Source of the DNA: Croceibacterium_B sp963783195
GTDB taxonomy: Bacteria; Pseudomonadota; Alphaproteobacteria; Sphingomonadales; Sphingomonadaceae
NCBI GenBank assembly: GCA_963783195.1
Contig: CAWAMV010000004.1
Coordinates: forward strand, 1 to 64,000
Length of the DNA stretch: 64,000 nucleotides
Reading direction: 5' to 3'
Position numbers and translations under genes: made by a program
Notes under the pieces: generated by a model
Told to the model about the DNA's origin: nothing
Databases searched by the model: none
Seen by the model: the letters and a program-made list of their open reading frames with translations, nothing else
In this document: positions 9,625 to 19,059 of the stretch, one piece after another
Numbering within the stretch: position 1 is the first letter of the stretch
How the letters are laid out: every line of letters starts with the position of its first letter

Positions 9625-9741
9625 CGAACATTCCCTTCATCTCATGCCGCCGCGCCATCGCAGGAAACGCGCGAACCGCGGCTGAACGAGCGCGCGCGTT
9701 TGTGCCAAGGCGGGACTCGCTTGTCGAGGGACGTCCGGTCT

Positions 9742-10593
9742 TCAGGTGGCGGGAGTGGCGGTGTTTTCCCCGGCAGGCGCCGTCGAGCTCGCGCTTTCGC
9801 GCGCCAGCAGCGCCTCTGCCGTTACCGGCACGTCCTTCATCACCATGTCTTCTTCGGCCAGGCGCGGGACTTCCTTGCCCCCGATGGTGATGGCGAAGGC
9901 GTCGGGGCGCCCGGTCCAGACCAGCGGACCGTTCGCATCGGCCGGGACAGCATAGCTCTCGCCCTTGGCCATCAGCTTCTGCAACAGCTGCTTCCCGCTC
10001 GCATCGTAGAACTTGACCCAGATGCCGTCTTCCAGCGCGGTGAACACCACCTGGCCATCGGGGTCGATCGCGGCGGGCGCTTGTTGCTGGCGAACATTCG
10101 CTGCCGCGGCCCGCTGTGCTGCGGCCCGCTCCGCATCTTCCTGAGCTGCCAGCGAGGGAAGTTCGCCGGCCGGGGCAAGCATCGTGCGGAAGAAGAAAAA
10201 CCCGCCCACGAGCAGGAGCAACAGGGCGAAGACGGAGAACCAGCCGAGCCAGCGCGAGGGCACCCGGGCAGGATCGCCCGGCTCGAAGGTCGCGGGGCGA
10301 TAGGTTTCCTCGTCGGCTTGCGCGTCGAGCTCGGCGCGAACCCGGGCGACGATGTCGTCTTCGTCGAGGCCGACGGTCTTGGCATAGGTGCGCGAGAAGC
10401 CCACGGCGTAGGTGCGCCCCGGCAAGCGCGAGAAGTCGCCCTGCTCGATCGTTTCGAGGTGGCGCTGCGGGATGCGCGTCTGCGCGGCGACCTGCTCGAG
10501 CGTAAGGCCTTTCGCCTCACGCGCCCTGCGCAGCCGCGACCCTACGGTGTCGGCGACCGGCTGCTGTTGCGTTTCATCGACCATTTCTTCCAT
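9742..10593 (-). CDS. RodZ-like helix-turn-helix membrane protein (DUF4115)
   Basis: A 283-residue protein with a cytoplasmic HTH domain (about residues 16-85, with GLTLEQVAAQTRIP and the RTYAVGFSRTYA segment typical of the RodZ-type HTH), one membrane segment (about 113-136) and a periplasmic DUF4115 domain ending in an Ala/Thr-rich tail. This is the layout of RodZ, which ties MreB to the membrane. The ATG at 10593 is chosen because GGGAG sits seven bases upstream; an earlier in-frame codon at 10665 lacks such a site. It lies between cpoB and ptsP on the same strand. Confidence 0.85.
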   Translation of the reverse strand: MEEMVDETQQQPVADTVGSRLRRAREAKGLTLEQVAAQTRIPQRHLETIEQGDFSRLPGRTYAVGFSRTYAKTVGLDEDDIVARVRAELDAQADEETYRPATFEPGDPARVPSRWLGWFSVFALLLLLVGGFFFFRTMLAPAGELPSLAAQEDAERAAAQRAAAANVRQQQAPAAIDPDGQVVFTALEDGIWVKFYDASGKQLLQKLMAKGESYAVPADANGPLVWTGRPDAFAITIGGKEVPRLAEEDMVMKDVPVTAEALLARESASSTAPAGENTATPAT

Positions 10594-10689
10594 GTCCGCT
10601 CCCGTCGCGTCATGGTTCCTGCGAACCCGTGATTTTCGTCCAACAGACGGATAGCTGTGGCGCAAGTCAAGGGCGGGACCCGCGAAACC

Positions 10690-12978
10690 TCACTCGACCT
10701 CGATTTCGCGCTCGACCGCCCACTGCGTCAGCGCGGCGCGCATGCTGGGCGGCGGGCTGACCAGCCACTGCTTCATCGCCGCCTCGATTTCGCCGGTGTC
10801 GACCCGCCGGACGAGTTCCTTGATCGGGCCGACCGATGCCGGGGTGATGGAGAGCCGGCGGATGCCCAGCCCGATCAGCGCCAGGGCCTCGAGCCGTCGT
10901 CCGCCCATCTCGCCGCACACGCCAAGCCCGATCTGGTGCCCCTTGGTCGCTTGCACCACGCGCGCCAGAAAGCGCAGGATGGACGGGCTCAACCAGTCGT
11001 AACGTTCGGCCAGCTTCGGATTCGCCCGATCGGCCGCGAAAAGGAACTGGGTAAGGTCGTTGGTACCGATGGAAATGAAGGACAGCTGCGGGATGAGCAC
11101 GTCGAGCATCTCGGCAAGCGAGGGCACTTCCAGCATGACGCCATAGTTGATCGCTTCGGGCAGCGTTTTCTTGAGCTTGCGGAGATAGACCACCTCGCGT
11201 TCGAAGACCGCGCGCGCGGCTTCGAACTCCCACGGTTCGGAAACCATCGGGAACATCACGTTGAGCGTCTTGCCGCCGGCCGCCTCGATCAATGCCCGGG
11301 CCTGCGCCATCAGCAGGCCTTCACGTTCCAGCGCCAGGCGCAGCGCGCGCCAGCCCATCGCCGGGTTCTCGTCCTCGCGGCTGGTCTCCGAAAGCGTATA
11401 GGGCAGCGCCTTGTCGCCGCCGATGTCGACCGTGCGAAAGATCACCGGCTTGCTTCCGGCAGCGTCGAGCACGTCCTTGTAGAGGCGTTTCTGCCCGTCG
11501 CGCGAAGGCATCTGGGCGGACACGAGGAACTGGAACTCGGTGCGGAACAGACCGATGCCGTCGGCGCCGGTCAGGCTCAGCATGGAAATGTCCTCGCGCA
11601 GGCCTGCGTTCATCATGACCTGGATGCGCTGGCCGTCGCGCGTGAAGGGCTCGACCTCGCGCAGCTTGGCATAATTGGCCTGCCGTTCGCGGTTGCGGAC
11701 CAGGCGGCCCTCGAAAGCATCGAGGACGCCTTGCGCGGGGCGCACCGTGAGCATCGATGCATCGCCGTCGAGCAACAGCATGTCGCCTTCGCGGACGAGC
11801 CCGCGCGCGTTGCGCACCCGGCCCACGACCGGCACGCCCATTGCCCGGGCCACGATCACGACATGCGCGGTCAGGCTTCCTTCCTCCAGCACCACGCCCT
11901 TGAGGCGACGCTTGTCGTATTCCAGCAGCTCGGCAGGTCCCAGGTTCTTGGCAATGAGGATCGAATCCTGCCGCAGACCCATGCTCGCCGCAGTGCCGAG
12001 CTGGCCCGACACGATGCGCAGCAGGCGGTTCGCCAGGTCCTCCAGGTCATGCATCCGCTCCGCCAGAAGCGGGTCGTCGATCTCGCGCATGCGCATCCGG
12101 GTGCGCTGCTGGACGCGTTCGATCGCGGCTTCCGCCGTGAGGCCCGAATCGATTGCCTCGTTGATCCGCCGGCCCCAGCCTTCGTCGTAGGCGAACATCT
12201 TGTAGGTCTCGAGGACCTCCTCGTGCTCGCCGCCGGTGCCGAATTCCGCCTGCCCGGCCATGTGCTCGATCTGCTCGCGCATCTTGTCGAACGCCAGGTA
12301 GACCCGCTGGCGCTCGGCCTCGGTGTCTTCGGCCACGGTCTGCTCGATCGAGATCCGCGGCTGGTGAAACACCGCCTGGCCCAGGCCGAGGCCTTTCACC
12401 AGTTGCAGGCCCTGCAGGACCTCCTGCCCGGTCTGTGCCTCGGGGATGGTGCCCGGCGCTTCCTCGTCGACCAGCCCGGCGCTGCGGACCAGTTCGGCCA
12501 GCACCATCGCCACGGTCTGCAGCGCCTCGATCTCGACTTCCTCGTAGCGGCGCGATTCGACGTGCTGAACGGTCAGCACGCCGATCGCCCGCTGGCGGCG
12601 CACGATCGGCACGCCGGCAAACGAGTGGAATTTTTCCTCGCCGGTTTCGGGGCGGTACTGGAACTCCGGGTGAGTCGTCGCCTCGGCGAGGTTCAGTGTC
12701 TCGATGTTCTGCGCGATCGTGCCGGTCAGGCCGGCGCCGATTGCCAGCTTGGTGACGTGCACCGCGCTCTGGTTCAGGCCGCGCGTGGCGAACAGCTCGA
12801 GCATCCCCTCGCGCAGGAGATAGATCGAACAGACCTCGCTGTTCAGCGCTTCGCCGATGATGTCGACGACCTGGTTGAGCTTGCCCTGCGCGCTGATGCG
12901 CGAGGCCATCAGCTCGTGGAGCTGGGTCAGGATCGACCGGGCGGCGGCAGCGGCGGATGGGGCGGCAGTCGGCATCAC
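10690..12978 (-). CDS. ptsP: Phosphoenolpyruvate-protein phosphotransferase, nitrogen type (EI-Ntr)
   Basis: First enzyme of the nitrogen-type phosphotransferase relay: takes phosphate from PEP and passes it to NPr, acting in regulation rather than sugar uptake. A GAF sensor domain fills about residues 20-165 (VCSIYLLREG, HSFAGVPIVRR), followed by the EI helical domain, the phosphohistidine domain with SLTAHVVIVAR (active His about residue 372) and the PEP-utilising TIM barrel with GLFRTEFQF and FISIGTNDLTQF. The 762-residue length is normal for PtsP. Two in-frame ATGs are adjacent; the first is used. Confidence 0.95.
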   Translation of the reverse strand: MMPTAAPSAAAAARSILTQLHELMASRISAQGKLNQVVDIIGEALNSEVCSIYLLREGMLELFATRGLNQSAVHVTKLAIGAGLTGTIAQNIETLNLAEATTHPEFQYRPETGEEKFHSFAGVPIVRRQRAIGVLTVQHVESRRYEEVEIEALQTVAMVLAELVRSAGLVDEEAPGTIPEAQTGQEVLQGLQLVKGLGLGQAVFHQPRISIEQTVAEDTEAERQRVYLAFDKMREQIEHMAGQAEFGTGGEHEEVLETYKMFAYDEGWGRRINEAIDSGLTAEAAIERVQQRTRMRMREIDDPLLAERMHDLEDLANRLLRIVSGQLGTAASMGLRQDSILIAKNLGPAELLEYDKRRLKGVVLEEGSLTAHVVIVARAMGVPVVGRVRNARGLVREGDMLLLDGDASMLTVRPAQGVLDAFEGRLVRNRERQANYAKLREVEPFTRDGQRIQVMMNAGLREDISMLSLTGADGIGLFRTEFQFLVSAQMPSRDGQKRLYKDVLDAAGSKPVIFRTVDIGGDKALPYTLSETSREDENPAMGWRALRLALEREGLLMAQARALIEAAGGKTLNVMFPMVSEPWEFEAARAVFEREVVYLRKLKKTLPEAINYGVMLEVPSLAEMLDVLIPQLSFISIGTNDLTQFLFAADRANPKLAERYDWLSPSILRFLARVVQATKGHQIGLGVCGEMGGRRLEALALIGLGIRRLSITPASVGPIKELVRRVDTGEIEAAMKQWLVSPPPSMRAALTQWAVEREIEVE

Positions 12979-13042
12979 CCGCCGCCTATCGCATCGCCGT
13001 GCCTTTGAACAGTTGCCGGTCGATCCGGATCAGTGGCGCGGA

Positions 13043-13198
13043 TCAGAAGCCGGAGATCTCTTCCTTGAGCAGCAGCTTCTGCTTCTTTATCGTCTGGATG
13101 ATCGCATCGTCGGGGGCCGGTCGGTTCATTTCAGCCTGCAAGCGGCGGTCCAGCCCTTCGTGCTTGGCCTGAAGGGCGGCGACATGCGAATTTTCCAT
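13043..13198 (-). CDS. YdcH/DUF465 small coiled-coil protein
   Basis: A 51-residue protein of the DUF465 family, recognisable by the C-terminal KKQKLLLKEEI segment and the heptad pattern of its single helical hairpin. The start is supported by AGGAGA eight bases upstream of the ATG at 13198. Function is unknown. A second member of the same family is encoded divergently at 13380, with a 181-base gap between them. Confidence 0.85.
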   Translation of the reverse strand: MENSHVAALQAKHEGLDRRLQAEMNRPAPDDAIIQTIKKQKLLLKEEISGF

Positions 13199-13379
13199 CG
13201 TGTTCTCCTGATCAGCGTGCGGACGTGCGACCCGCGGCGCGACTCAGGCTGTTCGGCCGGAGCCGTGCGATTGTCATCAAATCACACAATCGTTAATTCG
13301 CCAAATGAAGTCGCGGCGAACCGGTCGCATGCGGCGGTGCGTCGAACGCGACGTGCCTGGCGTACGATTGGGGGATAGG

Positions 13380-13577
13380 GTGAACGAAGACGACATGCGC
13401 CGCCGCCTCGCACTCCTGCGCACCGAGCACCGCGACCTGGACGCGGCGATCGCGGCATTGACCGACACGGGAAGCCCCGACCAGTTGCAGATCGCGCGGC
13501 TGAAAAAGCGCAAGCTGCTGCTCAAGGACCAGATCACCGCATTCGAGGATTACCTGACGCCCGACATCATCGCCTGA
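13380..13577 (+). CDS. YdcH/DUF465 small coiled-coil protein
   Basis: A 65-residue DUF465 protein with the family core RLKKRKLLLKDQITAFED. I place the start at the GTG at 13380, since a GGGGGA purine run lies just before it; an open frame extends to 13305 but its upstream part is Arg-rich and unlike the family. It is divergent from its paralogue at 13043-13198 and is followed 43 bases later by the rcdA-like gene, with which it may be cotranscribed. Function unknown. Confidence 0.8.
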   Translation: MNEDDMRRRLALLRTEHRDLDAAIAALTDTGSPDQLQIARLKKRKLLLKDQITAFEDYLTPDIIA

Positions 13578-13620
13578 AACCGTGTCCCGGCGGGACAGCG
13601 GAAATTGGCGGCGGAAAACT

Positions 13621-14142
13621 ATGGTTAAGGCGCTGGCGGCCAACCCGCTTCAGCGATTAGCCCGTTGGTGCAAGATGGTGGACCACGCGGACATAAGCCC
13701 GACGATCATCGAATCGCTCTATGCCGAGGCTCTGGCCATGGCCGACGAGGTGCGGGCCGCGTTCGACCTGTCGGGCCGGCTCGACCTGGCGGGGGCAGAC
13801 GAGGATCTCGCCCGCATCGCGCTTTCGTGCGAGGCGCTGCGCACGACCACGCGGATGATGCATGCCATCGCCTGGCTCCTCAACCAACGGGCCTACTTCG
13901 CCGGCGAGCTGAGCGAGTTCCAGTTGCGCCACCACGGCCGCCTGCCCGCCGGCCAGCCGGCGGCCGACGACGGACAGCTCGCCATGCTCGGCCCCGGCCT
14001 CGTCGAACTGATCCGGCGGACCGAACGCTTTCATGCGCGGATCGCCCGCCTCGATGCCGCGTGGCGCGACCGCTTCCGGATGTACCCGGCCGCAATCCAT
14101 CGCCTGCGCGAGCGGCTTGGCGCGGAGATGGGACTGCGCTGA
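13621..14142 (+). CDS. rcdA: DUF1465 protein, RcdA-like regulator of CtrA degradation
   Basis: A 173-residue protein of family DUF1465. In Caulobacter the member RcdA is an adaptor that helps ClpXP degrade the cell-cycle master regulator CtrA. Visible features are an all-helical sequence with IESLYAEALAMADEVRA and the MHAIAWLLNQRAYFAGEL segment. The start is uncertain: ATG 13621 is used, but ATG 13675 would match the family N-terminus (VDHADISPTIIESLY) almost as well. It ends two bases before the end of the convergent glpK gene. Confidence 0.8.
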   Translation: MVKALAANPLQRLARWCKMVDHADISPTIIESLYAEALAMADEVRAAFDLSGRLDLAGADEDLARIALSCEALRTTTRMMHAIAWLLNQRAYFAGELSEFQLRHHGRLPAGQPAADDGQLAMLGPGLVELIRRTERFHARIARLDAAWRDRFRMYPAAIHRLRERLGAEMGLR

Positions 14143-14144
14143 AC

Positions 14145-15614
14145 TCAGACTTTGGCGAGCGCTGCCCGCCAGGCCATGAGGCGGGCGGCGCGTACGTCCT
14201 CCGGCATCGCCGGCTCGAACTGCACCGTGCTGCCGATCATGGCCTCCGCCGCCGCATCCAGCGACGAGTGCAGCCCGGCCCCCACCGCCGCGAGCATCGC
14301 CGCGCCAAGCGCGGTGGTTTCGACGAATGCGGGCCGCACGACCGGCACCTGCAACAGATCGGCCAGATCCTGCGCCAGCCAGTCGTTCGAACTCATGCCG
14401 CCGTCGATCTTCAGCGAAATCCATGGCGCTCCGTCGGCAGCGAAAGCGGCGGCCAGGTCCTGCGTCTGGTGGCTGATCGCCTCCAGCGCGGCGCGCACGA
14501 CGTGGGCGCGCGTGGCGGCGAAGCTCAGCCCCGTGATCGCCCCGCGCGCCTCGGCCCGCCAATGCGGCGCGCCCAGGCCCGACAAGGCAGGGACCACCAC
14601 CACACCCGCGCTGTCGGGTACCGAACGGGCAAGTGCTTCGCTCTCCGGTGCGCTGACGATCATCTGCAAGGCATCGCGCAGCCATTGGAACAGGCTGCCG
14701 GCGACGAAGACCGACCCCTCGAGCGCATAGGTCCGGCGACCGCCCGCCTGGGCCAGCACCGTGCCGAGCAGGCGGTTCTCCGAACGCGGAATACGTTCGC
14801 CCATGTTGGCGAGGATGAAGGCCCCCGTCCCGTAAGTCGCCTTCGTCTGTCCGGGCGCGAGACACCCCTGCCCGATGGTCGCCGCCTGCTGATCGCCGGC
14901 CAGACCGGTCACGGGAACTGGCGCACCGAACAAGGTGGTTTCGCCAAATGTCCCGAAACTGTCGACCACCTCGGGCAGAGCGCCGCGCGGAACCCCGAAC
15001 AGGCCGCACAGGTCCTCGTCCCACGAGGGCTCGGCGAGCGGCAGCAGAAGAGTGCGGCTGGCATTGGCCGCATCGCTGAAGAACGCTCCTGTGAGCTTGA
15101 AGACGAGCCACGATTCGACCGTCCCAAGTGCCAGCGTCCCCGCGTGGGCCGCGGCGCGCACGGCTGGCTCGTTGTCGAGCAGCCAGCGCATCTTCGTGGC
15201 GGAGAAATAGGGATCGAGCAGCAGCCCCGTCTCGGCCTGGACCTGCGCTTCCCGCCCGGCCTCGCGCAGCACCTGGCAGAATTGCGCCGTCCTCCGGTCC
15301 TGCCAGACGATAGCGCGGGCGAGGGGCTCGCCGGTGTTCCGGTCCCACGCCACCACCGTCTCGCGCTGGTTGGTAATGCCGATGCAGGCGATCTGTTCGG
15401 GCCCGCCGCCCGCGGCGATCATTTCCTGCGCACAGGCGAGCGTCCGCTGCCAGATCTCGCCTGCGTCGTGCTCGACCCAGCCGGGCCGTGGATAGTGCTG
15501 GGTCAACGCCCGCTGCGCCACGCCGCGCGGTTCGCCGGTGGCGGTGAACAGCATCGCCCGCGTCGAAGTCGTGCCTTCGTCGAGAACGAGGATCAGTTGC
15601 TCGGTCGTTTCCAT
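14145..15614 (-). CDS. glpK: Glycerol kinase
   Basis: Phosphorylates glycerol with ATP to glycerol 3-phosphate. The 489-residue protein is a canonical FGGY kinase: N-terminal DEGTTSTRA phosphate loop, ITNQRETVVAWD, and the second FGGY region with LSGLGAPHWRAEARG and DGGMSSNDWLAQDLADLL. A GGGGAGA ribosome-binding site lies four bases before the ATG at 15614. No glpF, glpD or glpR is next to it. The start codon of the divergent metallo-hydrolase gene is only about 20 to 35 bases away. Confidence 0.96.
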   Translation of the reverse strand: METTEQLILVLDEGTTSTRAMLFTATGEPRGVAQRALTQHYPRPGWVEHDAGEIWQRTLACAQEMIAAGGGPEQIACIGITNQRETVVAWDRNTGEPLARAIVWQDRRTAQFCQVLREAGREAQVQAETGLLLDPYFSATKMRWLLDNEPAVRAAAHAGTLALGTVESWLVFKLTGAFFSDAANASRTLLLPLAEPSWDEDLCGLFGVPRGALPEVVDSFGTFGETTLFGAPVPVTGLAGDQQAATIGQGCLAPGQTKATYGTGAFILANMGERIPRSENRLLGTVLAQAGGRRTYALEGSVFVAGSLFQWLRDALQMIVSAPESEALARSVPDSAGVVVVPALSGLGAPHWRAEARGAITGLSFAATRAHVVRAALEAISHQTQDLAAAFAADGAPWISLKIDGGMSSNDWLAQDLADLLQVPVVRPAFVETTALGAAMLAAVGAGLHSSLDAAAEAMIGSTVQFEPAMPEDVRAARLMAWRAALAKV

Positions 15615-15633
15615 ATCGTCTCCCCGTCGCCAT

Positions 15634-16515
15634 ATGCAGGTCATGGCAATGCCCCCGCAACCCTGGCCAACCGGCGAAATCGAGCAGCTCGAACCGCTCG
15701 TGCGGCGCGTGCTCGCGCCCAACGGCTCGCCATTCACCTACACCGGCACGCAGACCTATCTCGTCGGCGATGCGGAAGGGCTGGCGGTGATCGATCCCGG
15801 CCCGGCCGACGAGGCGCATCTCGCCGCGCTGGAAGGCGCCATCGGCGATGCGCAAGTGGTGGCAATCATGTGCACCCACACCCATCGCGACCACTCCCCC
15901 GCCTCGCGCCCGCTGGCTGCGCGGACGGGCGCGCCCATCGTCGGCTGCGCGCCGCTGGTGCTGGAAACGTCCGGCCCCCGTGCCGACGCGCCGTTCGACC
16001 AGGACTATGCGCCCGACGGCGTGCTGGCCGACGGAGAGACCGTTTCCGGCCCCGGCTGGACCCTGACCGCTCTCGCCACGCCGGGCCATACCTCGAACCA
16101 CCTGTGCTTCGCGCTCGAGGACACGGGCGCGCTTTTCACCGGCGATCACGTAATGGGCTGGTCGACCACCGTGGTGGCGCCACCCGACGGCGACATGGCG
16201 GCTTACATGGCGAGCCTCGAACTGCTGCAGGTCCGCGACGATCGCACCTATTACCCCGCTCACGGCCCCGCCATCGGCAACCCGCGGCAACTGGTGCGCG
16301 GAATGATCGGCCATCGCCGCCAGCGGGAACGGCAGATTCTCAGGCTGCTGGGCGATGCTCCCCAGGAGATTTCGGCGCTGGTGCCGCAGATGTACAAGGG
16401 CGTGGCTGAATTCCTCTGGCCGGCGGCCGGGATGTCGGTTCTCGCCCACCTGCTCGATCTGGAACGCCGGGGGCATGTCGCCCGTTCGGGAGACGTATGG
16501 ACAACGACAAGCTGA
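15634..16515 (+). CDS. MBL-fold metallo-hydrolase, LACTB2-like
   Basis: A metallo-beta-lactamase-fold hydrolase of about 293 residues. The metal motif HTHRDHSPAS (HxHxDH) is present, with a further His in GHTSNHLCF, an Asp in FTGDHVMGW and a His in YPAHGPAI. After the catalytic fold a small helical C-terminal domain (LVPQMYKGVAEFLWPAAG) matches the LACTB2-type winged-helix extension. In-frame ATGs at 15634, 15643 and 15649 cannot be separated. Substrate unknown; relatives include endoribonucleases and thioesterases. It overlaps the next gene by 19 bases, so the two are probably cotranscribed. Confidence 0.85.
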   Translation: MQVMAMPPQPWPTGEIEQLEPLVRRVLAPNGSPFTYTGTQTYLVGDAEGLAVIDPGPADEAHLAALEGAIGDAQVVAIMCTHTHRDHSPASRPLAARTGAPIVGCAPLVLETSGPRADAPFDQDYAPDGVLADGETVSGPGWTLTALATPGHTSNHLCFALEDTGALFTGDHVMGWSTTVVAPPDGDMAAYMASLELLQVRDDRTYYPAHGPAIGNPRQLVRGMIGHRRQRERQILRLLGDAPQEISALVPQMYKGVAEFLWPAAGMSVLAHLLDLERRGHVARSGDVWTTTS

Positions 16516-17195
16516 CTCGCGACGAGACGAGCACCCTGCGCCCGGATCCCAAGCCGCAGCGCGAGGTCGCGCTTGCCCGCGTGCAGATGGTGCCGTGGAT
16601 CCTGTTCATCCTGATGCTCGCGCTCGCGGCCTGGCTCGGCTGGCGCGCCTTCTTCTACCGCGAGGAAGGCGACCCTGTGGCCAGTGCAATGCTGGCGTTC
16701 GAGAAGCAGAATTCGCTGACGGTCTTTTCCAGCCGGTTCGAAGTGGTCGCCGAAAGCACCGACAGTCGGGGAGTGCTGGGCGTCCCGATCCTGAAGGCCC
16801 GCCAGGCGATGATCGTGCCCGCGACGGTGGAATACCGCATCAATCTCGCCAGTGTCGGCCGCGACCGGATGCAGTGGGACGACGGCAGCGACACGCTTAG
16901 CGTGCAGTTGCCGCCGCTGCAGACGTCCATCCCCAATCTGGACGAGAAGTCGGCGCGCCTGTTCACCGACGGCAATTTCGTCACCGGCGGTGCCGCGCAG
17001 GACCTGGCACGCAACAATTCCGCCCAGGCCGAGCGCAAGGCGAGCGAGTTTGCCCGTAACCCTGAAATTCTTAACCTGGCCCGATCGGCCGCGAAGGAGG
17101 CGATCAGTCAGAACCTCGCCATTCCGCTGCAGATCGCGGGCTATGGCGATGTGAAGGTCGACGTCACGTTCGACGGGGAAAAATCTCCGGGCTGA
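16497..17195 (+). CDS. DUF4230 membrane-anchored protein
   Basis: A 232-residue protein with one membrane segment (about residues 32-52) and a large C-terminal soluble part. The sequence around ESTDSRGVLGVPILKARQAMIVPATVEYRINL and the helical end resemble DUF4230, whose function is unknown. The start lies inside the end of the upstream metallo-hydrolase gene, which suggests coupled expression. The soluble part is predicted on the periplasmic side because the short N-terminus is charged and cytoplasmic. Confidence 0.7.
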   Translation: MDNDKLTRDETSTLRPDPKPQREVALARVQMVPWILFILMLALAAWLGWRAFFYREEGDPVASAMLAFEKQNSLTVFSSRFEVVAESTDSRGVLGVPILKARQAMIVPATVEYRINLASVGRDRMQWDDGSDTLSVQLPPLQTSIPNLDEKSARLFTDGNFVTGGAAQDLARNNSAQAERKASEFARNPEILNLARSAAKEAISQNLAIPLQIAGYGDVKVDVTFDGEKSPG

Positions 17196-17284
17196 CGCGA
17201 GCGGCTGATGCGAGTGGATTGACTTCTCCACGGGTTGCGGCACACCCCGCGACAGGTCGCGGCTCTCATTGGGGGAGGTGCCTC

Positions 17285-18004
17285 GTGGCTACTTTATCGC
17301 CGGCACCGTCGACCGCTTTGCGGCGCGAACGCTGGTTCTTCTTCTATCTGTCCCTCGCAATCGCCCTGACGACGATTGCCGGGTTTACACTGTTCATAGT
17401 CGTCGGCGCTTCGACCTTTGCCTCGCCGTGGTGGGTTCACCTCCATGGAGTCTCGCTGATGGGCTGGTTGGCGCTGTTCGTGCTGCAGAACGGACTGGTA
17501 GCGCGCGACAACACTGCCCTGCATCGGCGACTGGGCGTCTTTGCGGCCGGTTACAGCCTCTGGGTCTTGGCAATGGGGGCGATGGTCCTCGCCTTCAACA
17601 CCTCTTCCGGACGGACGCCTCCCTTCTTCCGGCCCGAGTACATGATCGCCCTCGACATGAGCACGGTGCTGGGCTTCCTCGCCCTGACGTGGGGCGGCAT
17701 CGTGATGCGCAAGCAGGCGGACTGGCACAAGCGCCTGATGCTGGGCGGGACAATCGTGCTGATCGGGCCGGGCCTCGGCCGTTTCGTGCCCGTTCCGCTC
17801 ATCGGCGATCACATCAGCTACATGCTCTTCCCTGGACACTTGCTGTTCTTCGCCGTGGCCATCGCCTACGACCTGCGCGCACGGCGGAAGATGCACCCCG
17901 CCTACCTGTGGGGCCTTGGCGTCCTCGTGACGGTCACCCTGCTCCCGAACCTGGCCGTCAACACACTGCCGCTCACCGCTCTGGTGCAGGCGCTTAAGGG
18001 TTGA
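17285..18004 (+). CDS. Conserved integral membrane protein, unknown function
   Basis: About 239 residues with six or seven hydrophobic segments (for example FYLSLAIALTTIAGFTLFIV, SLMGWLALFVLQNGLVA and FPGHLLFFAVAIAYDL). Histidines sit in membrane-edge positions (VHLHGVSLMGW, LHRRLGVF, DHISYMLFPGH), which could bind heme or metal, but I do not recognise a named family. The GTG at 17285 is chosen because GGGGGAGG precedes it by a normal spacing; an open TTG-start frame begins at 17219. It stands alone between DUF4230 and nadA. Confidence 0.7.
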   Translation: MATLSPAPSTALRRERWFFFYLSLAIALTTIAGFTLFIVVGASTFASPWWVHLHGVSLMGWLALFVLQNGLVARDNTALHRRLGVFAAGYSLWVLAMGAMVLAFNTSSGRTPPFFRPEYMIALDMSTVLGFLALTWGGIVMRKQADWHKRLMLGGTIVLIGPGLGRFVPVPLIGDHISYMLFPGHLLFFAVAIAYDLRARRKMHPAYLWGLGVLVTVTLLPNLAVNTLPLTALVQALKG

Positions 18005-18035
18005 TCGGCCTGGGGTTCGCGACCATCTGAGTTGC

Positions 18036-19025
18036 ATGACCAGCCAGACCACCATGCCGCTCTCGGGCACCGAACTGCGTGCCGAAATCGATCGCCTGCG
18101 CAAGGAGCGCAATGCGGTCATCCTGGCGCATTACTATCAGAAGCCGGAGCTGCAGGACCTGGCCGATTTTGTCGGCGACAGTCTCGAGCTGAGCCGTAAG
18201 GCGGCCGAAACCGACGCCGACGTGATCGCTTTCTGCGGGGTGAAGTTCATGGCCGACACGGCCAAGATCCTCAGCCCGGAAAAGATCGTCGTGCTGCCCG
18301 ACATGGACGCGGGGTGCAGCCTCGAAGACAGCTGTCCGCCCGACAAGTTCCGCGCCTTCCGCGAGGCGCATCCCGACCACATCGCCTTGACCTACATCAA
18401 CTGCTCGACCGAGGTTAAGGCGCTGTCGGACGTCATCGTCACCAGCTCCAGCGCGGAAACGATCATCAGCCAGATCCCGGAAGACCAGCCGATCATCTTC
18501 GGGCCGGACCGGCACCTTGGCGGCTATCTCAACCGCAAGTTCGGGCGTGACATGCTGCTCTGGCCGGGCGTGTGCATCGTGCACGAGGCGTTCAGCGAAA
18601 GGGAGCTGATCAAGCTCCAGGCCCAGCATCCCGACGCACCGGTCGCCGCGCACCCGGAATGCCCGCCGCACATCATCGATCATGCCGATTACGTCGGCTC
18701 GACCAGCGGCATCCTCAACTATGCCAAGACGATGACCGGCGACACGCTGATCGTCGCAACCGAACCGCACATCATCCACCAGATGGAAAAGGCCCTGCCG
18801 GGCAAGACCTTCATCGGTGCACCCGGGGCGGACGGGAACTGCAACTGCAACATCTGCCCCTACATGGCGCTCAACACGATGGAGAAGCTCTACGCCTGCT
18901 TGCGGGACCTCGAACCCCGCATCGAGATCGAGGAAGGCCTGCGCCTGAAGGCCAAGCAGAGCCTCGACCGGATGCTCGAGATGGCCAGCGGGACGATAGG
19001 CAAGGGCGACCTGGGGCGGGTCTGA
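18036..19025 (+). CDS. nadA: Quinolinate synthase
   Basis: Condenses iminoaspartate with dihydroxyacetone phosphate to quinolinate in de novo NAD synthesis. The 329-residue protein has the three cysteines that bind the essential 4Fe-4S cluster: in FCGVKFMADTAK, in INCSTEVKA and in GNCNCNICPYMALNTME. HYYQKPELQDLADFVGDS near the N-terminus is typical of the family. The partner genes nadB and nadC are not adjacent. Confidence 0.97.
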   Translation: MTSQTTMPLSGTELRAEIDRLRKERNAVILAHYYQKPELQDLADFVGDSLELSRKAAETDADVIAFCGVKFMADTAKILSPEKIVVLPDMDAGCSLEDSCPPDKFRAFREAHPDHIALTYINCSTEVKALSDVIVTSSSAETIISQIPEDQPIIFGPDRHLGGYLNRKFGRDMLLWPGVCIVHEAFSERELIKLQAQHPDAPVAAHPECPPHIIDHADYVGSTSGILNYAKTMTGDTLIVATEPHIIHQMEKALPGKTFIGAPGADGNCNCNICPYMALNTMEKLYACLRDLEPRIEIEEGLRLKAKQSLDRMLEMASGTIGKGDLGRV

Positions 19026-19059
19026 GGCACCCCGCGGCCCCTCGTGCGTTGACTGTCGC

